Assembly (NCBI GenBank): GCA_012064385.1
Contig: QRDG01000529.1
Span: 2,576,854 to 2,640,853, forward strand
Source: Puccinellia tenuiflora
Lineage: Eukaryota; Streptophyta; Magnoliopsida; Poales; Poaceae
Reading direction: 5' to 3'
Length of the DNA: 64,000 nucleotides
Below are positions 53,439-64,000 of the stretch, piece after piece. A model generated the notes under the pieces. That model was not told the origin of the DNA. It ran no database searches and was given only the letters and a program-made list of their open reading frames with translations. A program made the translations under genes and the position numbers. The first letter of the stretch is position 1. The number at the start of each line of letters is the position of its first letter.

Positions 53439-56066
53439 TTAAGTCTTTGTCTTAGGTCCCCATTTTTGAATGGGTCCTCTTTTGTTAGTCACAAGGGTCT
53501 TAGGCACCCAAATAGCCCAATGATAGTCATCACCAAAAGAGGTGCCGACATACTTAGCATAAACATGACCATTTTTTGCTTTCATGAGAACATGGGAAGG
53601 GTTGTATTTGCCGGCAAAATTGTTGTGAGACCCACGAGGGTTCACGGTGCCGGGACTAGAGGCAATGGTTCCAACGGTATCCACATTCAAAGGTTGTGAG
53701 ATGGTTCCGGAGGACCCCACTTCCATATCCTTGTCGATGACTTCCTTACCCTTTGCCAACTCCCCTTCTTTAACAAAAACAATAGGCTTAGAAGAGGGAG
53801 TTGACACGTTCTTCTTGTTCTTCTTCTTATTCTTCTTGGACTTGGAGTTGAATCCAAGACCCTCTTTTCCTAAGTTCTCCTTTTGACCACTAATAAGATC
53901 ATTGAGATTCTTTTCACCTTGAATGCAAGAGGCTAACCCTTTCTCAAGTTGAGCCCTTAGTTTACCATTCTCCTCAATAAGGTTAGCATGCTCACAACAT
54001 GGGTTAGAGCTAGAAACATTATCAATGGAAAGAGAAGCCTTTTCTTTCACAAGTTGACCTAGGAGTTGATTATGTGACTCCTTAAGAGCTTTGAGTTCTC
54101 TTTCGAGCTTCTCATTTTCTTGGATGAGTCTAGCATTGCCAACCCCTAGCTCACTCTTTTCCTTTTTAAGAACATTAGCAAGAGCAATAGAATTTTCATT
54201 ATCCTTTTTAAGTCTAGCCATGTCAATTCCATAAGTTTCATCAAGATTGGCATATTTTTCCTCAAGAGCACTCCTACGAGTTTGCTCATCTTCAAGAGCC
54301 TTAGAAAGACTAGCAATTTCATTAGAAAATTCATCACTTTGACTTTCTAAGGTGTCAATTATTTCTTCTTTCTCATCTAGTTGTTCAATAAGAGCATTAA
54401 CATTAACTTTGGTTACACCTTTAAGTTTAGCAAGCCAAGCATCTAAATCATTTGTAACTTGTGACTCATTCTCAATTTTATCCACGCAATCCAACAAAGA
54501 TGGAGAGGTAGAAGCAATGGGTTTGGGAGAAGGAGTCGTTACCGAGGTGACATTTTCCATGAGGCATGTAGGGGTTGAAGGAACATTCTCATTGGGGGAT
54601 TTGAAAAGGGATGACGGTGAAGAGGAAGAGGTAGCTATGGCGATGTGGGCCACACCTACAACTTCATCTCCGTCTTCATCACCGGACATGTACTCTCCTT
54701 CAACTTTTCTCTCTTGGGCGGCAAAGGCATTAGGAACCTTCTTCTTGACGAAGTTCTTGCTTGTGGGCGACTTGAACTTGTCCTTGCGGATGAGCCTCCC
54801 CCCATGCTCTTCTCTATTCTCAAAGGGGCAGCTCATGATGAAGTGGTTGACGTTGCCACAATTATAGCATGTCTTGGCTTTGTTGATTCTTGGTTCACCT
54901 CCTTTTGGTGGAGGCCTTCTCTTGCCGCTTTTTCGGTTCTTCCAATATACGTCCGCGACAAGTGATATTGCTTCATGAAGGCCACGAACATCGTCCACTT
55001 CTTCCTCATCACATTCATCATCATCATCTTCTTCATGGGCAACGGCTCTTGACTTCAAAGCTAGAGTGGATGGAGCTTGAGCAAGAGCTCTTTGACGAGC
55101 ATGAGCATGATCGGCATTCTTGTTGATAATGCCAATGGAGACAAACTCATTTAGAACGGTGTTGGAGTCCATGGAGGCAAAGTCCGCTCTTGACCGTATG
55201 GTGGTAGCCAAAGATTTCTTGAAAGGGGTGATGGCCTTGAGAAACTTCCTCTTGATCCATGCATCATCCACTTGCTTGTCACCGTACTCAGTCAATGTCA
55301 CGGCAAGGGCCGTAAGTCTTCGATATAGATCTTCTGGTGACTCATCATCTTGCATCACGAACTCTTCCGCTTGATCCAAAGCGGTTTCATACTTGGATTG
55401 TTGGATGCTTTTGTTGCCCAAGAAAAGGTTGTCGAGCTTTTGCCAAGCATCTTTGGCGGTCTTGCACATTTGTATGTGAGGGAGATACTCATCGGTTGCC
55501 GCCGATTGGATTGTGTGAAGGGCGGTGGCATTGAGTTGAGAGTTGATGTCCTCCCTCGGTGTCAAGTTGTTAGGATCCACCGGATGAAATCCTTGCTCTA
55601 CAATTCGCCACAAGTGAGTGCAAGAGCTTGAAAAATGAGAGCGTAATTTAAATTGCCATCTAGCAAAATTGATTGGATCAATTTTAGGTGGGGGGCCCAT
55701 ATTGTTTATGTGTGGCATAGAGATGATGGGGTGAATGTTGTTGTAGATTTCCCCCGGAGGAATTTGGGCAAAGATGCCCGGAGAACTCTTAGGGTTAGTA
55801 CCACTCTCTTTGGTTCCTTCTCCACTCGTGGTGGGGTTAGTGATGATGTCACTACCACCACCTACAATGGGAATGGGAGGGGGACTAACACTAGGAGTCT
55901 TCCCTAGATATTCCTCGAACATCTTCCGCATCAAATCACCAAGGTTAGCATTGACGTTAGCGGTAATGCTTGTCTCTAGAGTATCAACCTTTGAGACAAG
56001 ACCACCGATAGCGTCTTTGACGTAACCTATAGTGGCCGGTGCTTAGGATTCCTCTTTGTCATCCAT
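53439..56066 (-). pseudogene. Long Sirevirus-type gag with coiled coil
   Basis: ATG at 56066 begins MDDKEES followed by TAA (56045-56043). The same frame then stays open to the TAA at 53441-53439. Domains in order: N-terminal EEYLGK, the UBN2-like region (INFARWQFKLRSHF, AKDAWQKLDNLF, DESPEDLYRRLTAL), a CCHC knuckle CYNCGNVNHFIMSC, a Ser/Pro linker, then about 200 residues of coiled coil (LDEKEEIIDTLESQ, LEEKYANLDETYG, ENEKLERELKALKE). The C-terminal HVYAKYVG and IWVPKTLVTN are shared with family B. Gag forms the particle that packages RNA. Pol lies in another frame. The early stop probably blocks full-length gag. Confidence 0.88.
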
Positions 56067-56102
56067 AATCTCTTAGGTTGTTAAACCTTTGATAAGAGAC
56101 GA

Positions 56103-56117
56103 GGTTCTGATACCAAT
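56103..56117 (-). promoter_or_regulatory. Primer-binding site of the Maximus-like element
   Basis: The minus strand reads ATTGGTATCAGAAC directly after the 5' LTR, complementary to initiator tRNA-Met with one mismatch to the common TGGTATCAGAGC. Confidence 0.85.
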
Positions 56118-57438
56118 TGAAAGAACGTATGGTCGACTAGAGGGGGGTGAATAGGCGACTACCAATTTTAATTATTTTTCTTTTAATTAGGTTTTTAGCA
56201 AGATAAAAACTTGTTATCTAGATGTGCAACTAGATGAACAACCCTAGGTGATAAGATACAAGGAACAAGTAGAAAGCGCAACGGAAAGTAAAGGATAGAA
56301 GTCACCGCAAGAGGACACGAGGAAATGATTCCCGTAGTTCCTTCCTAAGGGAAGTACGTCTACGTTGGAGAGGTGTGGAGGCTCCTTGGCCCTCCTACAA
56401 GCACGTCCGTGCTCACCCTATTCTCCGGTTCCACTATGAGGTCGACTTGAAGGCGTTGACCAAACCTTTACACCAAGGTTGGGGCTCTCCACAAAGAGTT
56501 GGAGACTCCCAACAATGTCCTGGAGCTCCTCACAAATTATGAAGCTCTGAAACCCGCTCTTGCTCCTAGAGTTCCCAAGAACCCTGAGAGCCCACAAGAT
56601 CCAAGATCCACAAACAAGTGGGGGGATTCGAAATTCCTTCAGTGGAAGGCTAGATCTAGGTCTCCTATTTCACTCCTCAAAAGATCAACAAGATTGGGGC
56701 GAGGGAGTGGGAGATCTAGGCAATTTTAGCTTGGGCTCATTAATGGAGGAGAGAGAAGAATTTGAGTCTAGAGCCTTAAAGACAAAGGAGGGAAAACCCC
56801 TCCTTTTATAGTCTCCTCCTGCAGTGAACCGTTGGGGGGCTTCTGCTCCACTGCAGCGGTACTACCGCCGCTCCTGGCGGTAGTGCCGCTGCACTCTTCA
56901 CTTTCTCGTCCAACGGCTCCTTCAGCTTGGGGAGCTATCCCGCAGCGCTGGCACTGCCGCCGCAGGCGGCGGTACTGCCGCTGTAGGCCCACAGAGAGCC
57001 TCCCGGGCGGCAGTGCTGGCGGCACTGCCAGCCCCAGGGGAGCTCTCCAAAGCCCAGCAGAGGTACTGCTGCCGCTGTGGGCTCATAGAGAGCCTCCCTG
57101 GCGGCAGTGCTGGCGGCAGTGCTAGCGGCACTGCCTGCCCCAAGGGAGCTCTCGAAAGCCCAGCAGCGGTACTGCCGCCGGAGGCGGCGGTACTGCCGCT
57201 GTGGGCTCACAGAGAACCTCCCGGGCGGCAGTGCTGGCGGCACTGCTGGCGGCACTGCCAGCCCCAGGGGGGCTCGTATGCCCCAGGCATGGCGATACTG
57301 CCGCCAGACCCGGCGGTACTACCGCCGAACAAAGTTTCATCTTTTTCCAATCTGCACAAACTCATAAAACGATATTAGAAATAAATTATTATGTTGTCAT
57401 TAATACCAAAACATATTAGGGGACTAGATGCACTTTCA
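56118..57438 (-). repeat. 5' LTR of the Maximus-like element
   Basis: The LTR is 1321 bp. The order on the minus strand is palindrome array (57325-56845), AACGG (56833-56829), TATAAAAGG (56810-56803). Compared with the 3' LTR it has at least four indels, all but the smallest in the array; the rest is nearly identical by eye. Confidence 0.92.
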
Positions 57439-58362
57439 CTTGGACTCGTTGGAATCGTCACAACGAGCACAACAAGAATATGCAGAGAAATATCATAGTC
57501 CAACAATATATTATGAAAACACATGGGGAAAGGTTAAGCCTCTATTTTGCAAACCGGAAATATTAAATATCTTTTGCAAATGAAGTCCAAAAGGCGTGAA
57601 ACCACTTTTGTTGTAAACAGGACAACGAATGCAACCTTTGTAAATGACAAACAAGCAATGGAGATTTTGCAAAGAAGTGGAAGAGAGAAATCTTCCGCAC
57701 GGATGAACCGGCAAAATCTCCAATACCGAAAACGCAATAGAAGACGCATATGAAAAACCGTTTTCGGTGAACTTACCCTTGTCATGACATGCACGACAAG
57801 CACCAAGACCACACCACGATCATAGCCAAATAAGAACCAATAAAGATGATTGCAAGGATGTAAGGATGCAAAGGTTTGAGCTCTCCACGAACGATACGAT
57901 CAATATACTCGGTCGAGAGCCCCTCTTGATAGTACGGCTATCTATCCTATAACCCGGTCTCTCAACTAACATCATGAGACCGGTAAAATAAAAACCCTAT
58001 CAAGATCATACCTTTGCCTTGCGCATTAATCCACTTGAGGTCGATGAAGATGAACTTCATCTCCTTAAGACGAACCACCTTTCTTGATTGCGCTTCTCTT
58101 GGTGAAGAATCACATGACGCTCCCCCATACACCAAGATGGGGAAAGCACTCTTCGGCATATCTTCACTTGTACTTGAGTGTCGATCAACCCGCACTTAGC
58201 CTTGATCAACACAAATCTTTTCTTCCCTTAACCTTGACTCCAACAAATGGAGATCAAGCAACGCAATGGACGCACCTACAAATATAGCTTAATACAAACA
58301 TTAGTCCATAGAGATTGTCATTAATTACCAAAACCATGCATGGGGGCAACCATGCACTTTCA
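57439..58362 (-). mobile_element. Family-B copy 2, first part of the 3' LTR
   Basis: This is the complement of the beginning of the 5517-7893 LTR, from TGAAAGTGCATGGTTGCC at 58362 to CCAACGAGTCCAAG at the Maximus-like insertion. The rest of the LTR is at 44327-45700. The hairpin ACCGGTCTC...GAGACCGGGT is at about 57953-57987. Confidence 0.88.
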
Positions 58363-61300
58363 ATCTCCCCTATTTTGGTAATTGATGACAATCCCTTATT
58401 AAGAGGGTTTATATAATGAATAAAGCATCCTTGCAAGACAAACGAGCAAGGATGCAAGCGCATGTGTGGCAAATGCAACAAAAGCATAAAACCCAAATTC
58501 CCTTACCCTCTAAACTTCTCCCCCATTGGCATCGATTGCCGAAATGGGAAGAAAAATTTAGAGAGCCAATATAGTATAAGTTCCTCAAAAATGTGTGCAT
58601 TTCTCAAGATATGAGTGAAATCAAGTGCACCTATCCAATGATGAATAGTTAGAGGAAATCAAACTATATTGAGGATCCAAAGATTGCAAAAGATGAAATC
58701 ATTCTCAACATCTCCACAAAGGAGATAAGCAATCAAAAAGATCCAAAGCGAGAGTTCTAAATAAAAATGGAGAAGCTCCCCAATGTTCATGCACTATTGA
58801 GTAGTGCACAAATATGGCATCCTCGCTGCCCCAAAATCATCTAGAACACGCAACAAGTGCAAGAGTGCATAATGCAAAAGCAAATCATATCACTTGCACC
58901 AAAGATGTGGTTGAGCCATAAGGAGATACCAATTTTCAAAAAAAATCAACATAAGATAGGCCCAACCGAGATAAAAGGAAGATCTTTAAAGGAATGTTCA
59001 CAAACTTATGGATACCAATTGGAAACTAAAACCAATTGAAAATGTCAAAAGCTAGTGAGAGCATTTAGCCAATAAAACAACATACTTACCATGGTAAGCA
59101 TGAAGTAAAAGATCTTCAACAAATACATGAGTGTGCAAAGATACCAATAAAAAAATAAGACAAGCAGTCATGAGACAAATTTGGAGCCACCAAAGAATTA
59201 TAGATGAAAACAAGGTAGCTCAAAAGAATTAGGATACCAACTAAAAGGTGACCTCTCTCATATGTATAGGTTTCTAATTGGACAAACAATTGAAGATATA
59301 CATCCGCAAAGAAACATATACATACGAAATGGTTCGGGAAAAAGAGAACAAGGTATCCAAATGGAAGTCATAAATATACAAACGAGATTGTTGCTTAAAA
59401 GCATAGTACATAGCTCAAATTTATCTCATTATATATGAATGAACTTCAAATATATCAAATGCATCACACACATCACTAAGGGAACAAGAGATAGTGAAGA
59501 TGCTTTGAGATAGGCAACAAGTATCACAAACAAATAAAATCAATTGAAGAAAAGGTTTTTGCAAATTCATCACAAATATCACAAAGATATACCACGTGAA
59601 GAAAATAAGCCAAAACCACAACAATTGCACATAAAGGATTTCATGCCAAGAGGCAACCTACACAAGGTTGAATACTAGAAAAGTATGCATGGGACAGATA
59701 CTTGTTACCGAGATGCATTGACGATGAAGATGATGAGAGTTGGTTTGTCATCAAATCTTGACTCCGACAATCACACGGTGAGAACACCTTCCTTATGAAT
59801 TAGGCAAGCATCCAATGCATCACCATTGTACCAAAAACAAAATTAGAGTACAAAATGGTTCCCAACTCATTGGGTCCCATAGTAGTTAGATAAACTACAA
59901 TATATAGGACGCACTCCACTTAAATATGTGCATATAGATATGAAATTGAATTTCATGCACATCTTAGCCGATTTAGGATTCGGTGGAGTATCCCCTGTAT
60001 ATTGGATCAAGAAAGATAAGCATGCTAAAATAAAATATATATTAGTAAATATGCATGCATAGACTTACAAGAACCAAACGTGATACAATTTGGACAAAAC
60101 ACCAAGTAAACCAAGAAGAGAGCACACCAAAGTGTGACACAAAGGTTGTCCAAATTATATCAAAATCCAAATCAACACATGATTGAGGAAAAATCAAACC
60201 AACATATGATTGATTCCAAAACACATCAACACATGAAGTGTGATATCAAAAGGAATCAAATCAACACAACAAATGATCGATAAGACACCAATTGAAAATA
60301 AGATACCAATTAAAACAAAAAAATATCAACTAGGAGAAAAGATACCAAGAGGAGGGTGACACTTGACCAAAATCAAGTAAAGTAAAATAAGGCAAAAAGG
60401 TATCAAGACTCCCACAATAAGTATCAATTGGAACAAATATCTATGGAGGAGATATTACATTCCAATTAATACCAATTGAAGGTACCAAAACATAAGATAA
60501 AGAATCAAATGCTAATTGAAAGGGTAAAAAAAATGATAGATAGAATAGTGTTCTAAATAAAGAGGAATGCTCCCCCAAGATTAATGCATTATCTTAGATA
60601 TTTGCATTTGAATACAAAATGCACACACAAGGGATCATTACTCTCCATATTTTATCTATAACACTAAACACTACCGATTGAAAAAATAGGATCCTTGCTA
60701 GAGGCAAAGAAGGCAATAAATAGGGCAAATTAATGCAAGAGCCAAAGTGAAGATGATCTACAAAATCCACCACAATTACTAGAATCACTTGCCATGGACA
60801 AGGAGTATATGGAGATATTTCTCGGTGGTATATAGGAATGATGTTCAAGACCAACTTCACAACAAATAGGCATATGACAAGAGATAGGAATTAAAACGCC
60901 ATATTTCGAAGAAGGTTTGTTGGTAGTTTCAACTATTCGAACCAACCGGCAAAGCCATGGTTAAAATAAGATGAAACAAATGGTTTCTCACAATATATGG
61001 AAATGCATATTAGAGAAAAACCACACCAAGCAAACTCACACAAACAAGAACCAAAGGGTAACCACAAAGGAGAATTGGAAACTTGTTTGAGCAAACATGC
61101 CACATAGGAATTAGATAATTTACAATATCAAATCTAAGTGGCAAACCTCAAATGTTCACATTTTTATGGGATTTTAATATGCACATAGCTTATTACTCCC
61201 CCATAATGTGATAATTCGTTTATTTTTAAACAAGAGGCAAATAAAACCAACTAGAGAAATTAATGGACATTGTAGAATTTGAATTTCTCATGAATATGAC

Positions 61301-61771
61301 ATACCACATAGTAGCTAGATAATATTGAAATATCAATACTGGGTGGTGTGTCTCATGTACACACATTTTTAGGTTTGTGAGGTGCACAAAGCACATCACT
61401 CCCCCAAAATGGGATAGTCCATTAATATCTCAAAGAGCCAAATGAAATCCACACAAGATTCAATAAAGCTCCACACAAAGTTACACATACATGATACACA
61501 ACTATCTTACATAACCTTGAGTAACAAGACAAGTAGGAAGGTAGTATATCACATACAAGCACATGCTAGAAACAAAACTAACACATGCAAGGGAGCAAGC
61601 AACTTTCAATGAATATATGAATTAAATACAAGTTACCGCAAGGAGGAAGCATTGGATATGAGATAGATATGTGATCCTCCAATTGACTTGGATTGAGAAA
61701 TAAAACCATGAGGATCCCTTAATTCTTCAAAAATAGCCAAGTCACCAATGTCCTCCACAAACACCTATTGA
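58363..61771 (-). other. Polypurine tract and non-coding spacer of family-B copy 2
   Basis: The minus strand ends AAAATAGGGGAGAT before the LTR (58363-58376). The remaining 3.4 kb match 2123-5503 in reverse orientation and contain no pol domain in any frame. Both copies have the same spacer length and order, so lack of pol is a family property and not a private deletion. Confidence 0.78.
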
Positions 61772-62215
61772 TCAAGTTGAAGCTTGTTGGTCCCCAACCA
61801 AGTTGGGTCCTAAGAGGTTAGTCACAATAGGCTTGGGAACCCAAATGGTTCTTTTCTTGACACCACTTTGAGTCCCCACATATTTGGCAAACACATTGCC
61901 AATTCTATCCTTCCTAAGAGAATATACATCATCAATTGTGATAGGAGAGGATGAGGTACCGTTAGTGCATGAAGAAGCAAAATGATCTTTGCCACGACAA
62001 AGGTAGCAACACCGACTCTTCTTCTTCTTAATAGGCTCCTCAACATGAGGAGCATTGACTAGAGTCTTCTTAGGAGGTGGCCTTTGTTCAACTCGTGGTT
62101 GAGCACGAGATTGAACTAGAGGCCGCTTCCCTAGTTTCTTCTCACTAAGAGGCTTCTTCTTCATAGGGCAATCCCGAACGTGATGCCCTTCTAGCTTGCA
62201 CTTGAAGCAAATGAT
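61772..62215 (-). pseudogene. Family-B gag C-terminal half, interrupted by a gypsy element
   Basis: The frame contains two CCHC zinc knuckles, CFKCKLEGHHVRDC and CYLCRGKDHFASSC, separated by a Lys/Pro-rich linker. They are followed by IDDVYSL, GNVFAKYVG, IWVPKPIVTN and the terminal GDQQAST with stop at 61772-61774. At 62215 the coding sequence is cut by the LTR of a gypsy-type element; codons to the right of 62215 in the same open frame belong to that LTR and are fortuitous. Zinc knuckles bind the packaged RNA. The N-terminal half is not in the window. Confidence 0.85.
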
Positions 62216-63284
62216 TGTCGGCACAGTGGAAACCAGGGTACCACGGGCCGGCCTGCCAGGGCCCACAAGATTCTTTGAATGATTTTCGCTAAGGACCAGG
62301 CTCTCCAAGCCTGGCGAGCTTCGCGAGGATTTTTCCCCTCGCGAAGGGTTTTTCTCCTCGCCAAGGATTCTCTCCCTTGGCGAGGGATCGCTCCTCGACA
62401 AGGTGTCTCCGACGCCGCCCGCAATTCTGCTAAGGACCAAGCTGAAGGGCTTGGCGAGGCTTTTCGCCTCGCGAAGCGCCTTCCTCGCGAAGCCATCTCT
62501 GCCCCCGCGGCAGAGCGCACATGGGCTCTGCGCCATGTGCAGAGTGACGCGCGTGCCTACGCGCGATGACGACGATGCCGCAGTTGCCGTTTCCGTGTAT
62601 AAAGCAGTCAACAAAGCGGAGCCAAGCAAAGCGGACAACGAGTATTGCCTCTTTGGTGACAAGGGAACAGTCTGCAGCTACGCTCCAAGGACGACGTCAC
62701 CGTGGGTCACCTCCCACCTCGGCAAGCGCCAGCCCACTGTCCAGCTGGTCGGTACCCCTTTTCAGCTTTGGTGACGCTGTTCCCCTGCCGTGGACCGCGT
62801 CCACGAGCTTTACCTTTATGGTGGACTTCACCTTTATCATACACCGCGCCTCCTCCTTCGTCGCCATGTGGTAGCCCTTCCCGCCCAAATGTTTGGGCAG
62901 AAGAGGTCCAGGACGCCTATAAAAGGGGGAGGAGCACGCCTAAGCAAGGGGTGTTCGATCTTCGGTTGGTCCAGCTCTAGCAAACCCTAACCCTAGATCT
63001 GAAGCCTAGCAAGTAGCCATTGTTAGCCACCTCGAGCTCGACAAGCTCTCCTTGTACTGTAAACTCTCCAAACAGTGCAATACACCGAAGCAGGACGTAG
63101 GGGTTTTACCTCCACAAGAGGGCCCTGAACCTGGGTAAGACCTCGTGTCAATCTCTGCAGTGTCGTCCGCAGCGAGCCTGACGAGCACCGTCGCCGGAGC
63201 ACGTTGTGGATTGTTTGACTCCGTGTTCAGCCCCTTACACGATACCTTGGAGACACCCCTAGTTCCTGGGGACAATCTCCGACA
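62216..63284 (+). repeat. 5' LTR of a Ty3/gypsy-type element
   Basis: The LTR is 1069 bp, from TGTCGGCACAGTGG to CAATCTCCGACA; TGTCGG/CCGACA are inverted ends. It contains an array of CTTGGCGAGG/CCTCGCGAAG-like words (62300-62490) and a TATA box CCTATAAAAGGGG at 62916-62928. The five bases before it are ATGAT; the other end of the element is outside the window. Confidence 0.85.
62916..62928 (+). promoter_or_regulatory. TATA box in the gypsy LTR
   Basis: CCTATAAAAGGGG is a consensus plant TATA box. Transcription would start about 30 bp downstream, near 62950. Confidence 0.7.
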
Positions 63285-63305
63285 TTTGGCGCGCCAGGTA
63301 GGGGC
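63285..63305 (+). promoter_or_regulatory. Primer-binding site of the gypsy-type element
   Basis: TTTGGCGCGCCAGGTAGGGG follows the LTR directly. The same phrase occurs after the 5' LTR of many grass gypsy elements of the Tat group. The exact tRNA was not determined. Confidence 0.65.
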
Positions 63306-63335
63306 GTGAGGCGCGTCTTCATCCTCGACACAGCC

Positions 63336-64000
63336 ATGGCCGGTTCTCGTGCCGAACGTCTCGCTCGCCGGACGGCTAGCGCCGCCACCGCCCCCGCAGG
63401 CCGCCCGCGCGGCCGCCCGCGTGGGAGCTCTGCTCCGGAACGCCGCGTCGACCCCGAGCCCCGCGTCGAGCACCCGGACGACGATGACGTCGACCACGCT
63501 GAGGACGACCTCGGTGAAGAGGAGGCCTCCTCTCTGCCCCCGTCGCGGGACCGTGCTGCCTCCTCGCTGGGCCGCCCTGCGCCCAGCCCGGCGACTGCGC
63601 TCCTCATGGCGCAGGAGCTGCTGCAGTACCGCCCCACGCCGGCGGCTCAGGAGGCCTGGCTCAACCGCGTTGCCGAGCTCATCGGCGCCGCTCGCGCCGC
63701 GGCACCCGCGCCGTCTCGTTCCCTGGTTCCTTCTGCGCTCGTGGGGGACGTGGCGCACGGCGCACCTCCCGCGCCTCCTCTCCATCCCGCACCTGCTCCA
63801 GCTCCACCGGTTGCACCGCAACCTGCTCCAGCGGGGGCTCCTCCTCGCGACGGCCGCGCTGCATCGCACGCGTCGTCGCCACATGACTGCCAAATCATGC
63901 AGCGAGCCCCTGAGGACGCACGCGTGAGCATCGAACGCGGGCAAGAACGCCGCAACCGCGCCGTCCAGGACGTCGCCACCGCCGGGCGCCACCTCCGCGC
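63336..64000 (+). CDS. Gypsy-type gag, N-terminal part, open to window end
   Basis: ATG at 63336, 52 nt after the LTR, opens a frame that has no stop through the last base (221 codons seen). It begins MAGSRAERLARRTASAATA and continues with an Arg/Pro/Gly-rich segment, an acidic patch (DDDDVDHAEDDLGEEEA), a short helical part (ALLMAQELLQYRPTPAAQEAWLNRVAELI) split here as ALLMAQELLQ and EAWLNRVAELI, and an Ala/Pro-rich stretch. Disordered, Ala/Pro/Arg-rich leaders are usual in grass Tat-type gag proteins. The capsid core would lie beyond the window. A long minus-strand frame over the same bases is a composition shadow. Confidence 0.75.
   Translation, partial: MAGSRAERLARRTASAATAPAGRPRGRPRGSSAPERRVDPEPRVEHPDDDDVDHAEDDLGEEEASSLPPSRDRAASSLGRPAPSPATALLMAQELLQYRPTPAAQEAWLNRVAELIGAARAAAPAPSRSLVPSALVGDVAHGAPPAPPLHPAPAPAPPVAPQPAPAGAPPRDGRAASHASSPHDCQIMQRAPEDARVSIERGQERRNRAVQDVATAGRHLR

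Larger units (their letters stand above)
45701..57438 (-). mobile_element. Complete SIRE/Maximus-like copia retrotransposon
   Basis: The 11,738-bp element has LTRs at 45701-46965 and 56118-57438, both TGAAAG...CTTTCA. A perfect target duplication CTTGG lies at 45696-45700 and 57439-57443. A methionine-tRNA primer site follows the 5' LTR, and a purine tract precedes the 3' LTR. The gene order on the minus strand is gag (with a long coiled coil), protease, integrase, RT, RNase H (copia order), then an extra ORF. Long coiled-coil gag and an extra 3' ORF are typical of the Sirevirus lineage. It is inserted in the LTR of family-B copy 2. Several inactivating changes are present in gag and pol. Confidence 0.92.

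Noticed and set aside
53361..55907. Plus-strand frames across gag
   Set aside because: They are antisense to a long gag frame with zinc knuckle and coiled coil and have no own features.
62216..62662. N-terminal extension of the family-B gag frame
   Set aside because: These codons are antisense LTR of the inserted gypsy element; the LTR start at 62216 interrupts the real gag.
63006..63992. 328-codon open frame on the minus strand
   Set aside because: It runs antisense to the gypsy gag and LTR, is Arg/Gly/Ala-rich through base composition, and has no domain pattern.

Overview
The window is nuclear DNA from a cool-season grass (Pooideae, most likely Triticeae or a close relative). The evidence is Angela/BARE1-type copia LTRs, Stowaway MITEs (CTCCCTCCGTT termini), a non-autonomous CACTA element, a Tourist-like element and layers of nested LTR retrotransposons around one host gene. 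No prokaryotic, viral or organellar genes, and no tRNA or rRNA genes, were recognised.

Left flank (1-13.58 kb). Two fragments of an Angela-like LTR (1-1318 and 11144-11676, minus) enclose AT-rich spacer. Into that spacer went a 6.2-kb gag-only LTR element, here called family B copy 1 (1653-7893, TSD CTCAT), and a 1.56-kb CACTA element (8642-10203, TSD TGT). A broken AP2/ERF-like gene (11680-12172, minus) and two fold-back elements follow.

Host gene (13.74-25.79 kb, plus). Thirteen exons reconstruct, with every junction in phase, a 687-codon fidgetin-like 1 AAA-ATPase (FIGNL1; FIGL1 in Arabidopsis). This meiotic/recombination factor acts on RAD51/DMC1 and limits crossovers. Its last intron has grown to 3.27 kb through a small copia-type element that itself carries a truncated LINE. 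A Tourist-like element (26440-28406) lies just downstream.

Tandem duplication (29.2-46.1 kb). A segment of about 7.3-7.6 kb is present twice head to tail, with 4-bp microhomology (ATGT) at the junction. Each copy holds a LINE nested in a Stowaway nested in a second Stowaway, an unassigned stretch, the 5' end of a copia element (family C: LTR, primer-binding site, broken gag), part of a family-B LTR and the start of a Maximus-like LTR. Copy 1 later received a 1919-bp solo Angela-like LTR (TSD GGTTG). Copy 2 has a deletion filled with templated sequence.

Right side (45.7-64 kb). A complete 11.7-kb SIRE/Maximus-like copia element (minus, TSD CTTGG) carries gag, protease-integrase, RT-RNase H and an extra downstream ORF that appears to have a spliced start. 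It sits in the 3' LTR of a second family-B element, whose gag is interrupted by a Ty3/gypsy-type element (LTR 62216-63284, gag open to the window end). Family B and the Maximus-like element share LTR termini, polypurine tract and the gag C-terminal motif, so B is probably a non-autonomous relative. The U3 regions of both carry arrays of short GC-rich palindromes upstream of an AACGG motif and a TATA box, and those arrays are where sister copies differ in length.

Coordinates were counted by hand from the printed sequence and may be off by one or two bases.
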